From: Solwaraspora sp. WMMA2065
Lineage (GTDB): Bacteria; Actinomycetota; Actinomycetes; Mycobacteriales; Micromonosporaceae
DNA: 64,000 nt
Direction of reading: 5' to 3'
NCBI RefSeq assembly: GCF_030345075.1
Contig: NZ_CP128361.1
Span: 806,001-870,000, forward strand
Position 1 is the stretch's first letter, and each line of letters starts with the position of its first letter. Below, piece after piece: positions 1 through 9,693 of this stretch. Under the pieces are notes generated by a model. That model did no database searches. It saw nothing but the letters and a program-made list of their open reading frames with translations, and was not told where the DNA came from. The position numbers and the translations under genes were made by a program.

Positions 1-1
1 C

Positions 2-3000
2 ACCTATACCAGGGGCGGTTACCTGACCCGGATCGACTACGGCACCGACAACCGGACCGAGGTTGGTGGGGTCCGCACCGACTCGCTCTACCGTGGCGTG
101 GCTGCACCGATGCGGGTCAACTTCGCCGTAGCCGACCGGTGCCTCGCCGACTGCACCAACCACGACGGCGTCCACTGGCCGGACACCCCGTGGGACCAGG
201 AGTGCACCGGATCGTCCTGCCTGATCGGGGCGCCGACGTTCTGGTCGAAGAAGCGGCTGTCGGCGGTGACCACCCAGGTCCGGGACGGAAGCGCCTACCG
301 CAACGTGGAGCGGTGGACCCTCACCCACACCTTCCCAGACCCCGGCGACGGTACCCGTGCCGGACTGTTCCTGAAAAACATCTCCCACGAGGGCCTGGTC
401 GGCATCGTCGCGAACGTACCGGACATCGAGTTCACCGGAACCCAGCTCAGCAACCGGGTCGACACTAACGACCACTCGGCGGCGATGAACTGGTGGCGGC
501 TGGCGATGATCCGCAGCGAGACCGGCGGCACAGTGAACATCAACTACTCGGCGCCGGACTGCGTCGCCGGGACCCGGATGCCGAGCGCAGCGCACAGCAA
601 CACCCTACGCTGCTATCCAGTCCGTTGGACGCCGGAGGGCTACCCCGGTCCGGTGACCGACTGGTTTCACAAATACGTGGTGACCACCATCTACGAGACC
701 GACCACACCGGGGGCATGCCGCCCGCCGGTAGTCCTCGAACCAGCTACTCGTACAGCTATCTGGGGAATCCGGCCTGGCGCTACGCCGACGACGACGGAC
801 TGATCGGCAAGAAGGACAAGAGCTGGTCGGTCTGGCGGGGCTACGAGCGGGTCGGCGTGACGGTCGGCGACCCCGGTGAGCAGACCTACGTTGAGACGAA
901 GTACTTCCGGGGCATGCACGGCGACAAACAACCGAGCGGGACCCGGAATGTCTCGGTGACCGGTACCGGGGTGCCAACGGTCAACGACGAGGACTCGTAC
1001 GCCGGCCTCGTCAGGGAAAAAACTGTCTACAATGGTCCCGGTGGCGCGGTGGTCTCCCGAGAGGTCAGCGAACCGTGGCAGTCCGCCCCGACAGCCTCGC
1101 GGACCATCAACGGCGACCTGGTCGAGGCGCGGTTTGTGGACGTTTCCGGTCAGCACAACCGGGTGACGTTGGACGCCGGCCGGGGTGAGCGGGTCACTTC
1201 GCAGTACACCACCTTCAACGCTGATGGCTTGCCGATCCAGGTCGACGAACGAGGCGATACCGCCAAGACCGGCGACGAGCAGTGCGTGAAGATCGCCTAT
1301 GCCAACAACACGACGAACTGGCTGATCGGCCTACCCCACACCCGCAGCACGTTCGCGGTGCGCTGTGCCGACGCCACCAATCCGGCGACTCTGACCGCTG
1401 ACCAGGTCGTCTCGGTCGATCGGATTTCGTACGACGGAAACGCGCACGGGACGGCGCCGACCCGCGGCGAGGTTACCCGGAACGAACAGATCTCAGGCTG
1501 GACGGCGGGTTCGTCCTCGTTCGCGACGGTGTCTCGGGCCGCCTTTGACGCGTACGGCCGGGTCGTTGAGACCTGGGACGCGATGAACCTCCGATCCACC
1601 ACCGGGTACACGCCGGCAACTGGGGGTCCGTTGACCCGAACCGTCGTGACCAACCCGCTGGGCCACACCGTGACCAGCGATCTGGAACCGGGCTGGGGGC
1701 TGGCCACCAGGGTTACCGACCCAAATGCCAAAATCACCGACCTGTCGTATGACGGGTTGGGCCGGCTCAAGGCGGTCTGGAATCCGGGACGAGACAAGGC
1801 AACCGATCCGGCTAACGTGACCTACGACTACCTGATCAGGGCGAACGCTCCATCAGTGATCACCACCCGCGCACTCAACCCGGCCGGGAACTACGTCACC
1901 GCCTACGCACTCTACGACGGTCTGCTGCGTAAGCGGCAGACCCAGGCAGCCTCTCCGTCAGGGGGGCGGTTGTTGACCGACACGTTCTACGACACGGCCG
2001 GTCGGGAGGTGAGGTCGTACGGCGTCTACCACACCACCGGCACACCGGGTACCACCCTGGTCACCGCGACCGACGCGGCGTTCGTGCCCAATCAGATGCG
2101 TACCGAATACGACGGAGCTGGCAGGGCTACCGCGTCGATCTTCCAGCCGTACGGTGCGGAGCGGTACCGGACCCGTACCTACTATGCGGGTGATCGGGTG
2201 GACACCACGCCGCCTGCCGGCGGTACGGTCACCTCTAAGGTGGGCGACGCTCTGGGCCGCACCGTGGAGTTGCGGCAGTACCACGGCACCACCCCGACCG
2301 GACCGTACGACTCGACCACCTATCGGTACAACGCAAAAGGGCAGCAGGACCGGATTACCGACCCGGCAGGCAACCAGTGGACCTTCGGCTACGACATCCG
2401 TGGGCGGCAGGAGGCCGTGCACGATCCGGACAAGGGCCTTACCACACTGACCTACGACAACGCTGACCGGGTCACGTCAGCCACGAACGCCCTGAACCAG
2501 AAGCTGGTGCATGTCTACGATCCGCTGGGCCGCAAACTCGCCACGTTTGAGAATGAGCTAGGTGGGACGCTGCGGGCCCAGTGGGTTTACGACACCTTGG
2601 CGAAGGGGCAGCTGACGCAGAGCACCCGGATGGTCGGCTCAGCGCCGTATCAGGTGAGAGTCACCGGATACACCGACGGTTACCAACCGACCGGTACCCA
2701 GGTGATCGTTCCCGCGTCTGAGACCGGTCTGGCCGGCACCTACAACATTAACTCTACCTACAATGTCGATGGCAGTATGGCCTCGCAGTTCCAATCCGAG
2801 ACCGGGGACCTGCCGGCCGAGACACTGCGCTACCACTACGACCCGGTCTCGGGACTACCGAAGCAGCTCACCACGCTCTACGGCACCGCCCCCGCGTCGA
2901 GCTATGTGGCGGACACCGACTACAATGCTTTGGGCAAAGTCGACCAGTACGAGATGTATACCGGGCTCTACTCGGAGACCGGATCCCGTCTGTTCCGGTC

Positions 3001-4951
3001 ATTTACCTACGAGTTGGAGAGCGGACGGCTTACCGGCAACCGCACCGACCGGGATTCGGTCGCGCCACACATAATCAGCGACGTGCGGTACGACTACGAC
3101 AAGGTCGGCAACATCGTAAGTATGTCGGACCTGGCGGCAGCCGGTGGAGCGGACCATCAGTGCTTCCAGCACGACTACCGGGGGCAGTTGCGACAGGCGT
3201 GGACGCCGGGCAACGGTGACTGCGACGCCGCTCCTGCGGCTGCGAACCTTGGCGGCCCCGCCAAGTATTGGTTGGCGTGGGACATCGATGCCGCCGGCCG
3301 TCGTCTGCAGCAGGTCGACCGCAGTGATCCAGCCACAGAGCGTGTCACCTCCTACACCTACGGGTTTCCGGTCGGTAGCGGCTCCCGGCCGCACGCGCTG
3401 AACGGCACCAGTACCGAGGTCAATGGCGTGGTCACGAACACCGCCTCGTACACCTACGACGCCGCCGGCAACACCCTGACCCGACCGACGGCGACCGCCG
3501 GTACCCAGACTTTGACCTGGGACCCGGAGGGCTTGCTGGCAACCAGCACCGACAGCACCGGGACCACCAGCTACATCTACGACGCCGACGGGAACCGGCT
3601 GATTCGCAAGGACCCGACCGGCAAGACTCTCTACCTGCCTGGGCAGGAGCTGCGGTACCGCTCCTCGGACGGAGCCCTGACCTGCACGCGGTACTACAGC
3701 TTCAACGGACAACAGGTCGCTTCGCGGACCGCAGCAGGGTTGGTCTGGCTGGCCAGCGACCACCAGGGGACCGCGCAGGTGTCGGTCAACGAGGGCAATC
3801 AACAATTCACCGTCCGCCGGCAGACCCCGTACGGCACCCCGCGAGGCGGCTCACCGGCCTGGCCGAACAGCAAGGGCTTTGTCGGTGGAACAGCGGACAA
3901 CACCGGGCTGGTCCACCTTGGCGCCCGCGAGTACGACCCGGTGATCGGCCGGTTCGTTAGCGTCGACCCGGTGTTCAATGAGGACGCGCCGGAGCAGATG
4001 AACGGGTACGCCTACTCGGCGAACAGTCCGGTCACCCATTCGGACCCCACTGGCCGGGAACCGGGCGGCAGTTGGATGTACGTCGGTAGCAACCGATGGA
4101 CCAGCACCAACGGCGGTTACCGATATCATTATCGGGCCGACTATTACCTGTTCTGCCGGTACGGCGGATCACAGTGCCTGGGCGGTGTCGGCAACACGCC
4201 CTACTGGATCCCCATGCAGTACGCCGGCCAGCCCGGGGTCTGGCTGGTTGCCCGGGTGGTGCTCCACGTCTGGCGGGTGGCTCTCAACATCATGGGCCCG
4301 GTGGCCGGCCCGGCCAGCCAGCCGAAGCCACGGGTGCAGATCCCAACCACGCCTTCCTGCCCGCCGGCTCCGATGCCGCAGGAGCCCAAGGGCGAACTGG
4401 ACGGACCGAAGTGCGAGTTCTTTGACTTCAAGTGTCTGTTTAGTGGTGGCGAGGGCGCGAAGAAGTGGTGGCGAGGCAATCGCGACTGGGTCACAGGCAC
4501 CGTCGGCACGATCGGTGTCGGCGTCTGCATCGTTGCCACAGCCGGGGTCTGCGCGGTGGCCGGTGCGGTCGGTCTCGGGGTCGCGCTCACGGGCCGGGCA
4601 CTCGACGTTGCCTCGTCGGAGAGCGGCTGGACTCAGGATAATGTCGAACGAATGTTCACCGGCATGGCAATTGACTATGCCTCGTCGAAGATCCCTGGGG
4701 TGCGGCTGTTCAAGACGACTAGGTCCGGGGCCACGGTTTATGTGCCGCAGCGTAGCTTCCGTAACCCCACACGGGACTACAGCCTGACCTGGCAACAGCA
4801 GTTCAAGCCGGGCGGGACATGGGACCGTCCAGCGGCGAGGGCCGCAGGTGTCCGAGCAGCCGGACAAGGGGCTTGGTGGATGGCATCGGCACCTGGTCCC
4901 ATCGCACCCTGGCAACAGGGCATCCCGATCACCGATCCGCTGCAGTGGTGA
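2..4951 (+). CDS. RHS-repeat protein, 5' end outside the window
   Basis: This is the C-terminal 1649 residues of a large RHS/YD-repeat protein; the frame is open back to base 2, so the true start lies upstream. Many YD-type repeats are visible, such as YDGLGRL, YDIRGRQ, YDNADRV, YDAAGNT and YDADGNRL. The core ends with the family signature GAREYDPVIGRFVSVDP followed by the boundary DPTGR near base 4060. RHS proteins form a beta cocoon that encloses a variable C-terminal toxin. Here about 295 residues follow DPTGR. They include a Cys-containing hydrophobic glycine/alanine segment (about 4490-4600) and a Trp-rich end. I do not recognise a known toxin fold in this tip. Two small membrane-protein genes follow directly. 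Delivery and toxicity are inference from the family. Confidence 0.9.
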   Translation, partial: TYTRGGYLTRIDYGTDNRTEVGGVRTDSLYRGVAAPMRVNFAVADRCLADCTNHDGVHWPDTPWDQECTGSSCLIGAPTFWSKKRLSAVTTQVRDGSAYRNVERWTLTHTFPDPGDGTRAGLFLKNISHEGLVGIVANVPDIEFTGTQLSNRVDTNDHSAAMNWWRLAMIRSETGGTVNINYSAPDCVAGTRMPSAAHSNTLRCYPVRWTPEGYPGPVTDWFHKYVVTTIYETDHTGGMPPAGSPRTSYSYSYLGNPAWRYADDDGLIGKKDKSWSVWRGYERVGVTVGDPGEQTYVETKYFRGMHGDKQPSGTRNVSVTGTGVPTVNDEDSYAGLVREKTVYNGPGGAVVSREVSEPWQSAPTASRTINGDLVEARFVDVSGQHNRVTLDAGRGERVTSQYTTFNADGLPIQVDERGDTAKTGDEQCVKIAYANNTTNWLIGLPHTRSTFAVRCADATNPATLTADQVVSVDRISYDGNAHGTAPTRGEVTRNEQISGWTAGSSSFATVSRAAFDAYGRVVETWDAMNLRSTTGYTPATGGPLTRTVVTNPLGHTVTSDLEPGWGLATRVTDPNAKITDLSYDGLGRLKAVWNPGRDKATDPANVTYDYLIRANAPSVITTRALNPAGNYVTAYALYDGLLRKRQTQAASPSGGRLLTDTFYDTAGREVRSYGVYHTTGTPGTTLVTATDAAFVPNQMRTEYDGAGRATASIFQPYGAERYRTRTYYAGDRVDTTPPAGGTVTSKVGDALGRTVELRQYHGTTPTGPYDSTTYRYNAKGQQDRITDPAGNQWTFGYDIRGRQEAVHDPDKGLTTLTYDNADRVTSATNALNQKLVHVYDPLGRKLATFENELGGTLRAQWVYDTLAKGQLTQSTRMVGSAPYQVRVTGYTDGYQPTGTQVIVPASETGLAGTYNINSTYNVDGSMASQFQSETGDLPAETLRYHYDPVSGLPKQLTTLYGTAPASSYVADTDYNALGKVDQYEMYTGLYSETGSRLFRSFTYELESGRLTGNRTDRDSVAPHIISDVRYDYDKVGNIVSMSDLAAAGGADHQCFQHDYRGQLRQAWTPGNGDCDAAPAAANLGGPAKYWLAWDIDAAGRRLQQVDRSDPATERVTSYTYGFPVGSGSRPHALNGTSTEVNGVVTNTASYTYDAAGNTLTRPTATAGTQTLTWDPEGLLATSTDSTGTTSYIYDADGNRLIRKDPTGKTLYLPGQELRYRSSDGALTCTRYYSFNGQQVASRTAAGLVWLASDHQGTAQVSVNEGNQQFTVRRQTPYGTPRGGSPAWPNSKGFVGGTADNTGLVHLGAREYDPVIGRFVSVDPVFNEDAPEQMNGYAYSANSPVTHSDPTGREPGGSWMYVGSNRWTSTNGGYRYHYRADYYLFCRYGGSQCLGGVGNTPYWIPMQYAGQPGVWLVARVVLHVWRVALNIMGPVAGPASQPKPRVQIPTTPSCPPAPMPQEPKGELDGPKCEFFDFKCLFSGGEGAKKWWRGNRDWVTGTVGTIGVGVCIVATAGVCAVAGAVGLGVALTGRALDVASSESGWTQDNVERMFTGMAIDYASSKIPGVRLFKTTRSGATVYVPQRSFRNPTRDYSLTWQQQFKPGGTWDRPAARAAGVRAAGQGAWWMASAPGPIAPWQQGIPITDPLQW

Positions 4952-5030
4952 AGCGGTACTGGCGGCGACGTCGGCGGGCCGTCCCGTCCGTCTGCCGGGC
5001 TATCATGGGCTGTCGATGGGAGAGGTCGTG

Positions 5031-5540
5031 ATGGCCAAGAAGAGGGTCCGTACCGCTGCTGAGGTCGCTGGTGCCCGCCGGGACTGGCGGAAGACCGCCC
5101 TGATGGCGGTGGCCTTTCTGCTGGTGGGGATGGCGTTGCTCGGTGGTTCGCTTGCCTACCGTTGGCATGTTTCGGCTGAGGCGGACCGGCTGGGTGGTGT
5201 GGGCGTTCCGGTCACCGCGTACATCACCGACCGGGCCGGTGGTGGGGGTCGCGGTAGCGGGATCGACCGGATCGAGGTTCACTACCTGTACGACGGGGCG
5301 CAGTACGACGCGTGGATCCCGTGTGCTGGTGTGACCGGGTGTCACAGCACGCCGGAGCGGGAGATGACGGTCTTGGTGGACCCGGCCGATCCGCAGAGGT
5401 TCCTGGCGGAGAACGGGCATACTGACGGCTCGTTGTCGTTCCTGATGTCATGGACCATGATCCCGTTCAGCCTGCTCATGATCATCGTCGGTGCCGCTCT
5501 GCTCATCGTCGTCATAAAGACGAAGGCAGACAGGAGATGA
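5031..5540 (+). CDS. DUF3592-like two-TM membrane protein
   Basis: The 169-residue protein has a transmembrane segment near residues 24-44, an extracytoplasmic region of about 85 residues and a second transmembrane segment near 142-163, ending in a short Lys/Arg tail. The middle region resembles DUF3592: a VTAYITDR strand, a VHYLYDGAQYDAW strand, two Cys, then VLVDPADPQRFL. ATG 5031 is chosen because GGGAGAGG lies five bases upstream; an in-frame GTG three bases earlier is possible. The gene starts 79 bases after the RHS stop on the same strand, so it could be co-transcribed. Position makes it a candidate immunity protein for the RHS tip, but this is only inference; DUF3592 proteins have no established single function. 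Confidence 0.75.
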   Translation: MAKKRVRTAAEVAGARRDWRKTALMAVAFLLVGMALLGGSLAYRWHVSAEADRLGGVGVPVTAYITDRAGGGGRGSGIDRIEVHYLYDGAQYDAWIPCAGVTGCHSTPEREMTVLVDPADPQRFLAENGHTDGSLSFLMSWTMIPFSLLMIIVGAALLIVVIKTKADRR

Positions 5541-5571
5541 CCCGCGTTGCCGGTTCGAGGAGAGGAAACAT

Positions 5572-5760
5572 ATGGCAGGAGATCTGAAGCGGACAGGCTG
5601 GCGACAGCGAGGCGGCCGTGACCCGAAGGTGTACGCACTCTCGGTCGCTGGGGCGGTGCTGGTGTTTCTTGGCCTCGTTCCGCTTGACTCGCTGATACTG
5701 GTCGCCGTCGGTGTCGGACTGGCGGTGGCCGGTTGGCTGGTTGCCCGTCGCTCGGGCTGA
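5572..5760 (+). CDS. Small two-TM membrane protein
   Basis: This 62-residue protein has a basic N-terminus (KRTGWRQRGGRDPK) and two closely spaced hydrophobic stretches at about residues 22-38 and 40-55, ending in ARRSG. GAGGAGAGG lies just upstream of ATG 5572. It follows the DUF3592-like gene by 31 bases on the same strand and precedes a strong hairpin, so the two probably form one transcript with, or downstream of, the RHS gene. I recognise no family. Short length lowers confidence, but the ribosome binding site and hydrophobic pattern support a real gene. Confidence 0.6.
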   Translation: MAGDLKRTGWRQRGGRDPKVYALSVAGAVLVFLGLVPLDSLILVAVGVGLAVAGWLVARRSG

Positions 5761-5772
5761 CGTCGACGGTCG

Positions 5773-5807
5773 GGCCGGTCGGGGTGCCATGCCGCACCCG
5801 ACCGGCC
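5773..5807 (+). terminator. GC-rich hairpin after the RHS/membrane-protein unit
   Basis: Arms GGCCGGTCGGGGTGC and GCACCCGACCGGCC pair around a short CATGCC loop, with one bulged G. The hairpin lies 12 bases after the small membrane-protein stop. There is no U-tract, which is common for actinobacterial terminators. From here to 5968 I see no gene. Confidence 0.5.
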
Positions 5808-5968
5808 ACCCGGCATGGCTCCTTGAAATCAGGTAGGATCTAGACTGCGCGGCGTCGTTCATGGACTGTAACTTCGGGACCTGGTGCCATGTGCTGCGTC
5901 CGATGCGGCGAGATCGTTGGTGGTTAGCGGAAGCCGAAGCAGTGCTCGGCGTTGCGGTAGTTGTCAAG

Positions 5969-6307
5969 TCAAGTTGAGACAGTTTGTGCCTGCTGGGTTG
6001 GCTGGTTGATCCAGGCGTGCTCGGGTAGCCGTGGTGCGCGCGGCCGGCGGGTGAACCGGTCAGGGTGAGCGGTGTGGGCGGCGTCGAGGGCGCGTTGGCG
6101 GTGCTCACGGACCTGCTCGGCGGTGCCGTAGTGCACCGACGCCGGGGTGTGCCAGCCGATCCCGGAATGCCGATGCCCATGATTGTAGGCGGTGAAGAAT
6201 CCGTCGCTGAAGGCTCTCGCGTCGGCGAGGGACCCGAACCTGGCCGGGAAGTCCGGCACATACTTTATCGTCTTGAACTGCGCCTCGGAGTACGGGTTGT
6301 CATTCGA
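5969..6307 (-). pseudogene. IS3-family transposase, C-terminal fragment
   Basis: Read on the minus strand from 6307, the frame gives SNDNPYSEAQFK, which holds the Glu of the DDE triad, then the usual IS3 tail with HRHSGIGWHTPASVHYG. The stop is at 5969, and the region just outside (to about 5957) could contain the IS end. The preceding part of the same protein is at 9713-9958. Both halves are in matching frame, so a single transposase was split by the 6308-9706 insertion. No complete copy is present, so the element is inactive. Confidence 0.85.
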
Positions 6308-6320
6308 TTAACCGGCTAAT
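6308..6320 (+). repeat. Terminal inverted repeat, left end of the Tn554-like element
   Basis: TTAACCGGCTAAT is repeated in inverted orientation at 9694-9706. A further inverted half, CCGGTTAA, lies inside at 6343-6350, giving a paired-arm arrangement of the sort bound by tyrosine recombinases. Confidence 0.75.
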
Positions 6321-6359
6321 TGGCCTGTTGCTCCGCGTTTGGCCGGTTAAGGTTTCGGG

Positions 6360-6653
6360 TCAGTGTCCTCGTCTGGTGATCTGGCGTAGCTGTTCTTCAT
6401 GGCGGCGGACGCGGCCGGCGATGGCTTCGACGGCGGTTCGCAGGGCTGTGATGTCGCCGGCGAGGCCGCTGAGGGTTCCCGCTTGCGCGGCGCTGTGGCG
6501 GTGTTCCTCGATGAGGGCGCGTAGTGACGGGTTGCGGTAGAGCGTCGTGCGGCCGAGACCGGTGCGTGCGGCGACCTGTGTGAAGGTGATCGGCTGCTGG
6601 TCAGCGATGAGTTCGGCGCAGGCCTGTTCAACCTTCGTGATCGCGGTGTTCAT
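6360..6653 (-). CDS. TnpC-like small transposition protein (DUF6262-type)
   Basis: This 97-residue protein has a helix-turn-helix-like region (FTQVAARTGLGRTTLYRN, residues about 23-40) followed by a helical C-terminus. Small proteins of this kind accompany the two tyrosine recombinases in Tn554-like modules of actinobacteria; in Tn554 the third gene, tnpC, influences frequency and orientation of insertion. Its ATG overlaps the TnpB-like stop (ATGA), so it is the last gene of a translationally coupled unit. It is shorter than the 125 residues I recall for Tn554 TnpC. The frame is intact. Confidence 0.7.
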   Translation of the reverse strand: MNTAITKVEQACAELIADQQPITFTQVAARTGLGRTTLYRNPSLRALIEEHRHSAAQAGTLSGLAGDITALRTAVEAIAGRVRRHEEQLRQITRRGH

Positions 6654-8534
6654 CCGGCTTGTGCCTGTTCGATGAGGGTGTCCAGCCGGGCGATGAGTTT
6701 GTGGTGGCGTGCGGCCTCGGTGATCCAGCCGCGTTGCTCGGCGTCCTGGGCGAGGGCGTCCGCGTCGACGCGTTGAGCGGTGAGGATGGCGAGTGAGCTG
6801 GCGTCGGCCTGGAAGCTCGGGCAGTGTTCGCAGATGTTGGCGTAGGTGCAGGCGCCTTGGGCGGGTGCCCGTAGGCAGAACCCGCCGGCCAGCCGGGACT
6901 TGATCAGGGGTGTCGTCTTCCAGTCCGCGCCGCGGGTGATGTCTGTCAGCGGCAGGCTCGTCGTCGGGTTCCTGGGGATGCCGGCACGTTCCTTCGCCAG
7001 GGTGAGCGCGCGTTCGTATTCGTCGCGGATCGTGGTGTCGAACAGCCGCCCGTAGCGCAGGCTCATCTCGGCGGAGACGTGGCCGAGTAGCGCCATCAGT
7101 GCCTGCAGTGACACCCCGGCGTTGACCAGGGCGGTGGCGTAGGTGTGGCGGAGCTGGTGGGGTGTCGTGTGTCCGAGGCCGGCGGCGTCGGCGGCCCGTT
7201 CCAACTCCTCGCGGACGGTGTTCTGGGACAGGCGTCTCCCGTGGTGGGTGAACAGGAACTGCGCTCGGCGTCGGTATCGCGGGTGGGGTAAGGGCTGGCC
7301 TGGGGAGCGGATGGCGATGATGTGGTCGATCAGGTCGAGGACGTCGTCGTCGAGGGGACCATGCGTTCGGACTCGAGCTTGCCGAGCGGGACCTTCAGCC
7401 AGGCGCCTTGCCCGGGGACCTCGTGCACGCAGTCGATTTCGAGGTCGAGGAGTTCCCCGATGCGCAGGCCGCAGGCGCGTTGCAGCCGCAGCGCGCAGGC
7501 GGCCAGCGCGTTGCCGGTGCTGGGCTTCCGGAGTTGCTCGGTGAGTCGCCGGTCGGCGTCGACGGGCAGGTAGCGGGGCAGGACTTTGGGCAGCTTGGGG
7601 ATGTCGTCACGGAACACCAGCCGTCGGGTCGGGGCGTCGGGCCAGCCCCATTCGGTGATGTCGGTGAGGAATCCTGCCAGCGCCAGGACGCGGCGGGAGC
7701 GTTCCGCGACGGTGATGACCTCGTTGGTTTTGGTGTTGATCGCATCGACCTGCGCCGACAGGTAGGGTTCGATGTGGCGGCATCGTTGCAGGTCCGCGAT
7801 CGAGTGCAGAGCCGGGTCGATGCGGGCGAGGAAGACCCCGAAGTGCATCAGCCGGGTGGCCAGGGACGAGACCGTCTTCGGCACGCACGTGGCGCGTTTG
7901 CGTTCGAGGTAGGCGACCAGTGCCGCGCGGATCGGTGGGGTCACCCCGCGCAGCCGATCCGCGAAGGCGATCCCGGATGCGGTGGCTGACGGGGCGGACA
8001 GGACCTGGAGATGGAACAACACCCGACGGGTGTTGCTGATGGCGGCACCGTAGTGCCGCCATCCGTTGCCGGTTCGTTCCTCCGTTCGACGCAGGCGTAG
8101 GTGAAGGCGTCGATGTCCCGGTCGGTGAGGCGGTTCAGCGGCCGGCCGGTCTGGATCAGGAGCCGGGCAGGTACCTGCGAAGCGGTGGCGAGCCGGACCC
8201 GTTCGGCGAAACCCAGCTGCTCAGCGGTGCTGAGGAACAGCGCCAGGTCGGTGCCGACCTGGCAGCCCTGCACTTCTCGCCAGCTGCTGGAGAACTTGCG
8301 CTCCAGCAGGTAGTCGTAGCCGGGCCGCAGACCGCCGTGCAGGATCAGGAACGTGATCAAGGGCCGGGTCGAACCGTTGGCCGACAACCGCACCGGCAAC
8401 GGCTCATCCGCCCACGCGGCCGGGTCAGGCCACCGGGCGAAGAACGAGCGCGCCGCCGTCCAGTACGCGGTGTTCCCGCGACCCGTCCGGGCCAGATAGT
8501 CCAGGTAGGACGCGTGAAGGTCATGACTGGGCAC
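6650..8534 (-). pseudogene. TnpB-like tyrosine recombinase with two frame breaks
   Basis: Three stretches in three frames join into one protein of about 628 residues, the length of Tn554 TnpB. From GTG 8534 the first runs to about 8085 (ending TYAC). A missing base then leads into RTEERTGNGWRHYG and on to KLESERMVP near 7360. A second missing base in a run of four G (plus strand 7354-7357) leads into LDDDVLDLIDH and on to the stop at 6650. Together they hold the catalytic Arg (CGLRIGELLDL), HQLRHTYAT, GHVSAEMSLRY with the Tyr, and the Cys cluster CTYANICEHC typical of TnpB tails. The start overlaps the TnpA-like stop by 14 bases. Both breaks are equivalent to one lost base. Decay is the simplest reading; base-calling error is possible. 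Confidence 0.75.
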
Positions 8535-9672
8535 GGATACGCTCCCGGGCAGCGTCGAACTCGGCCTTGACATGCGCCGGCGCGAGATGAGTGTAACGGG
8601 CGCTGCTGTCCACGTGGGTGTGCCCGAGCAGGGCCTGCATGACCGCCAGATCGACTCCGGCCTCGGCGAGCGCGGTGCCGAACGTGTGCCGCAACGCGTG
8701 CGGGTGCCCGCCGCCGATCCCCGACAACCCACGGTGATAGCGGAAAATCGTCCGCAGCCCGGCCGCCGTCAACGGCTGCCCACGGTTGGGGCCCTTCGCC
8801 ACGACGAACACGTTGGCGCTACTCGTTTCCGGGCGCTCGGCCAGCAGGTAGACCTGGATCACCGAGGCCACATCACCATCGAGCGGGACCCGGCGTTCCC
8901 GGTTGCCCTTGCCCACGACCTGCAGCCACCTCCCGCCGATGTCAACGTCGGCGACGGTCAGAGCGAGGACCTCGCACGAACGCAGGCCGCAGTACAACAT
9001 CAGGCCGGCGATCGCCCGGTCTCGCCAGGTCCGGAAGCTGGCCAACAGATCGGCCGCCTGAGGCTGGGACAACGGCCGTGGCAGCCGACGAGGCTCGCGT
9101 AGCCGCAACGCCGACCTGCTCTTCGGACGCCGCGCCGTGTGCGCCAGCAGCCCGTTGCGTTCCCCCGCAACCGGCCGGCGGGCCTCCCGCCCCTTCGGCA
9201 CCGGGCTGACCGCCGCCGGGTCCCGCATCGACCGCATCGCGAACAAACCCGAGATCGCAGCGAGCCTGCGGTTGATGGTCGTCGCCGCGTACCTGTCGAC
9301 GCGGCCTCCCCGCAGCCGGATCACGTTCGGGCCCGGCCGCCCGGGAATCCGCGCCTCACGGCACGCCCGTAGGAACCCCAGCAGCACGTCCGTGGTCACC
9401 GCGTCCAACGCGACGTTCTCGCTCACCAGCCACCGGCAGAAGGCAAGCAGGTCGAAGCCGTAGGCCCGGACCGTCCTCGGCGAGTAGTTGCGGTCGCTCA
9501 GGTACGCCAGATACTCATCGACCAGCGCAAAGCCAGCCGACGCCGATCCAGCGAGCATCCAACCGTCGCCACACCGCACGAGCCGCAACGACTCATCGAT
9601 CCCACCCATAAGGAACAGATGTATCGGCAACGAACATCCCGGACAAGGACCCGAGATGTCTCGGCGTGTCAC
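8521..9672 (-). CDS. TnpA-like tyrosine recombinase
   Basis: This 383-residue site-specific recombinase begins with a short CPGC segment, followed by a SAM-like core-binding domain (YLSDRNYSPRTVRAYGFDLLAF, about residues 55-75) and a catalytic domain. Visible catalytic residues are Arg in YCGLRSCEVLAL, the HALRHTFGT box, GH in LLGHTHVDSSARYTHL, and the final Tyr. Length fits Tn554 TnpA (about 360). GTG 9672 is taken as start with AGGTCA just upstream; ATG 9609 is an alternative without a visible binding site. It is the first gene of the element, reads inward from the right end and is intact. Confidence 0.85.
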   Translation of the reverse strand: MTRRDISGPCPGCSLPIHLFLMGGIDESLRLVRCGDGWMLAGSASAGFALVDEYLAYLSDRNYSPRTVRAYGFDLLAFCRWLVSENVALDAVTTDVLLGFLRACREARIPGRPGPNVIRLRGGRVDRYAATTINRRLAAISGLFAMRSMRDPAAVSPVPKGREARRPVAGERNGLLAHTARRPKSRSALRLREPRRLPRPLSQPQAADLLASFRTWRDRAIAGLMLYCGLRSCEVLALTVADVDIGGRWLQVVGKGNRERRVPLDGDVASVIQVYLLAERPETSSANVFVVAKGPNRGQPLTAAGLRTIFRYHRGLSGIGGGHPHALRHTFGTALAEAGVDLAVMQALLGHTHVDSSARYTHLAPAHVKAEFDAARERIRAQS

Positions 9673-9693
9673 CTGACCTGCGGAAACACAGCC

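Noticed and set aside
7354-8090. Programmed frameshifting to make the TnpB-like recombinase
   Set aside because: Two separate shifts would be needed, and neither site has an A-rich slippery heptamer or clear downstream structure. Decay or sequence error is simpler.
6650-9672. Recombinase-in-trio (RIT) element with three tyrosine recombinases
   Set aside because: The middle and last pieces share one set of catalytic residues and join into a single TnpB-length protein after two single-base breaks. The third gene is a small TnpC-like protein. That is Tn554 architecture.
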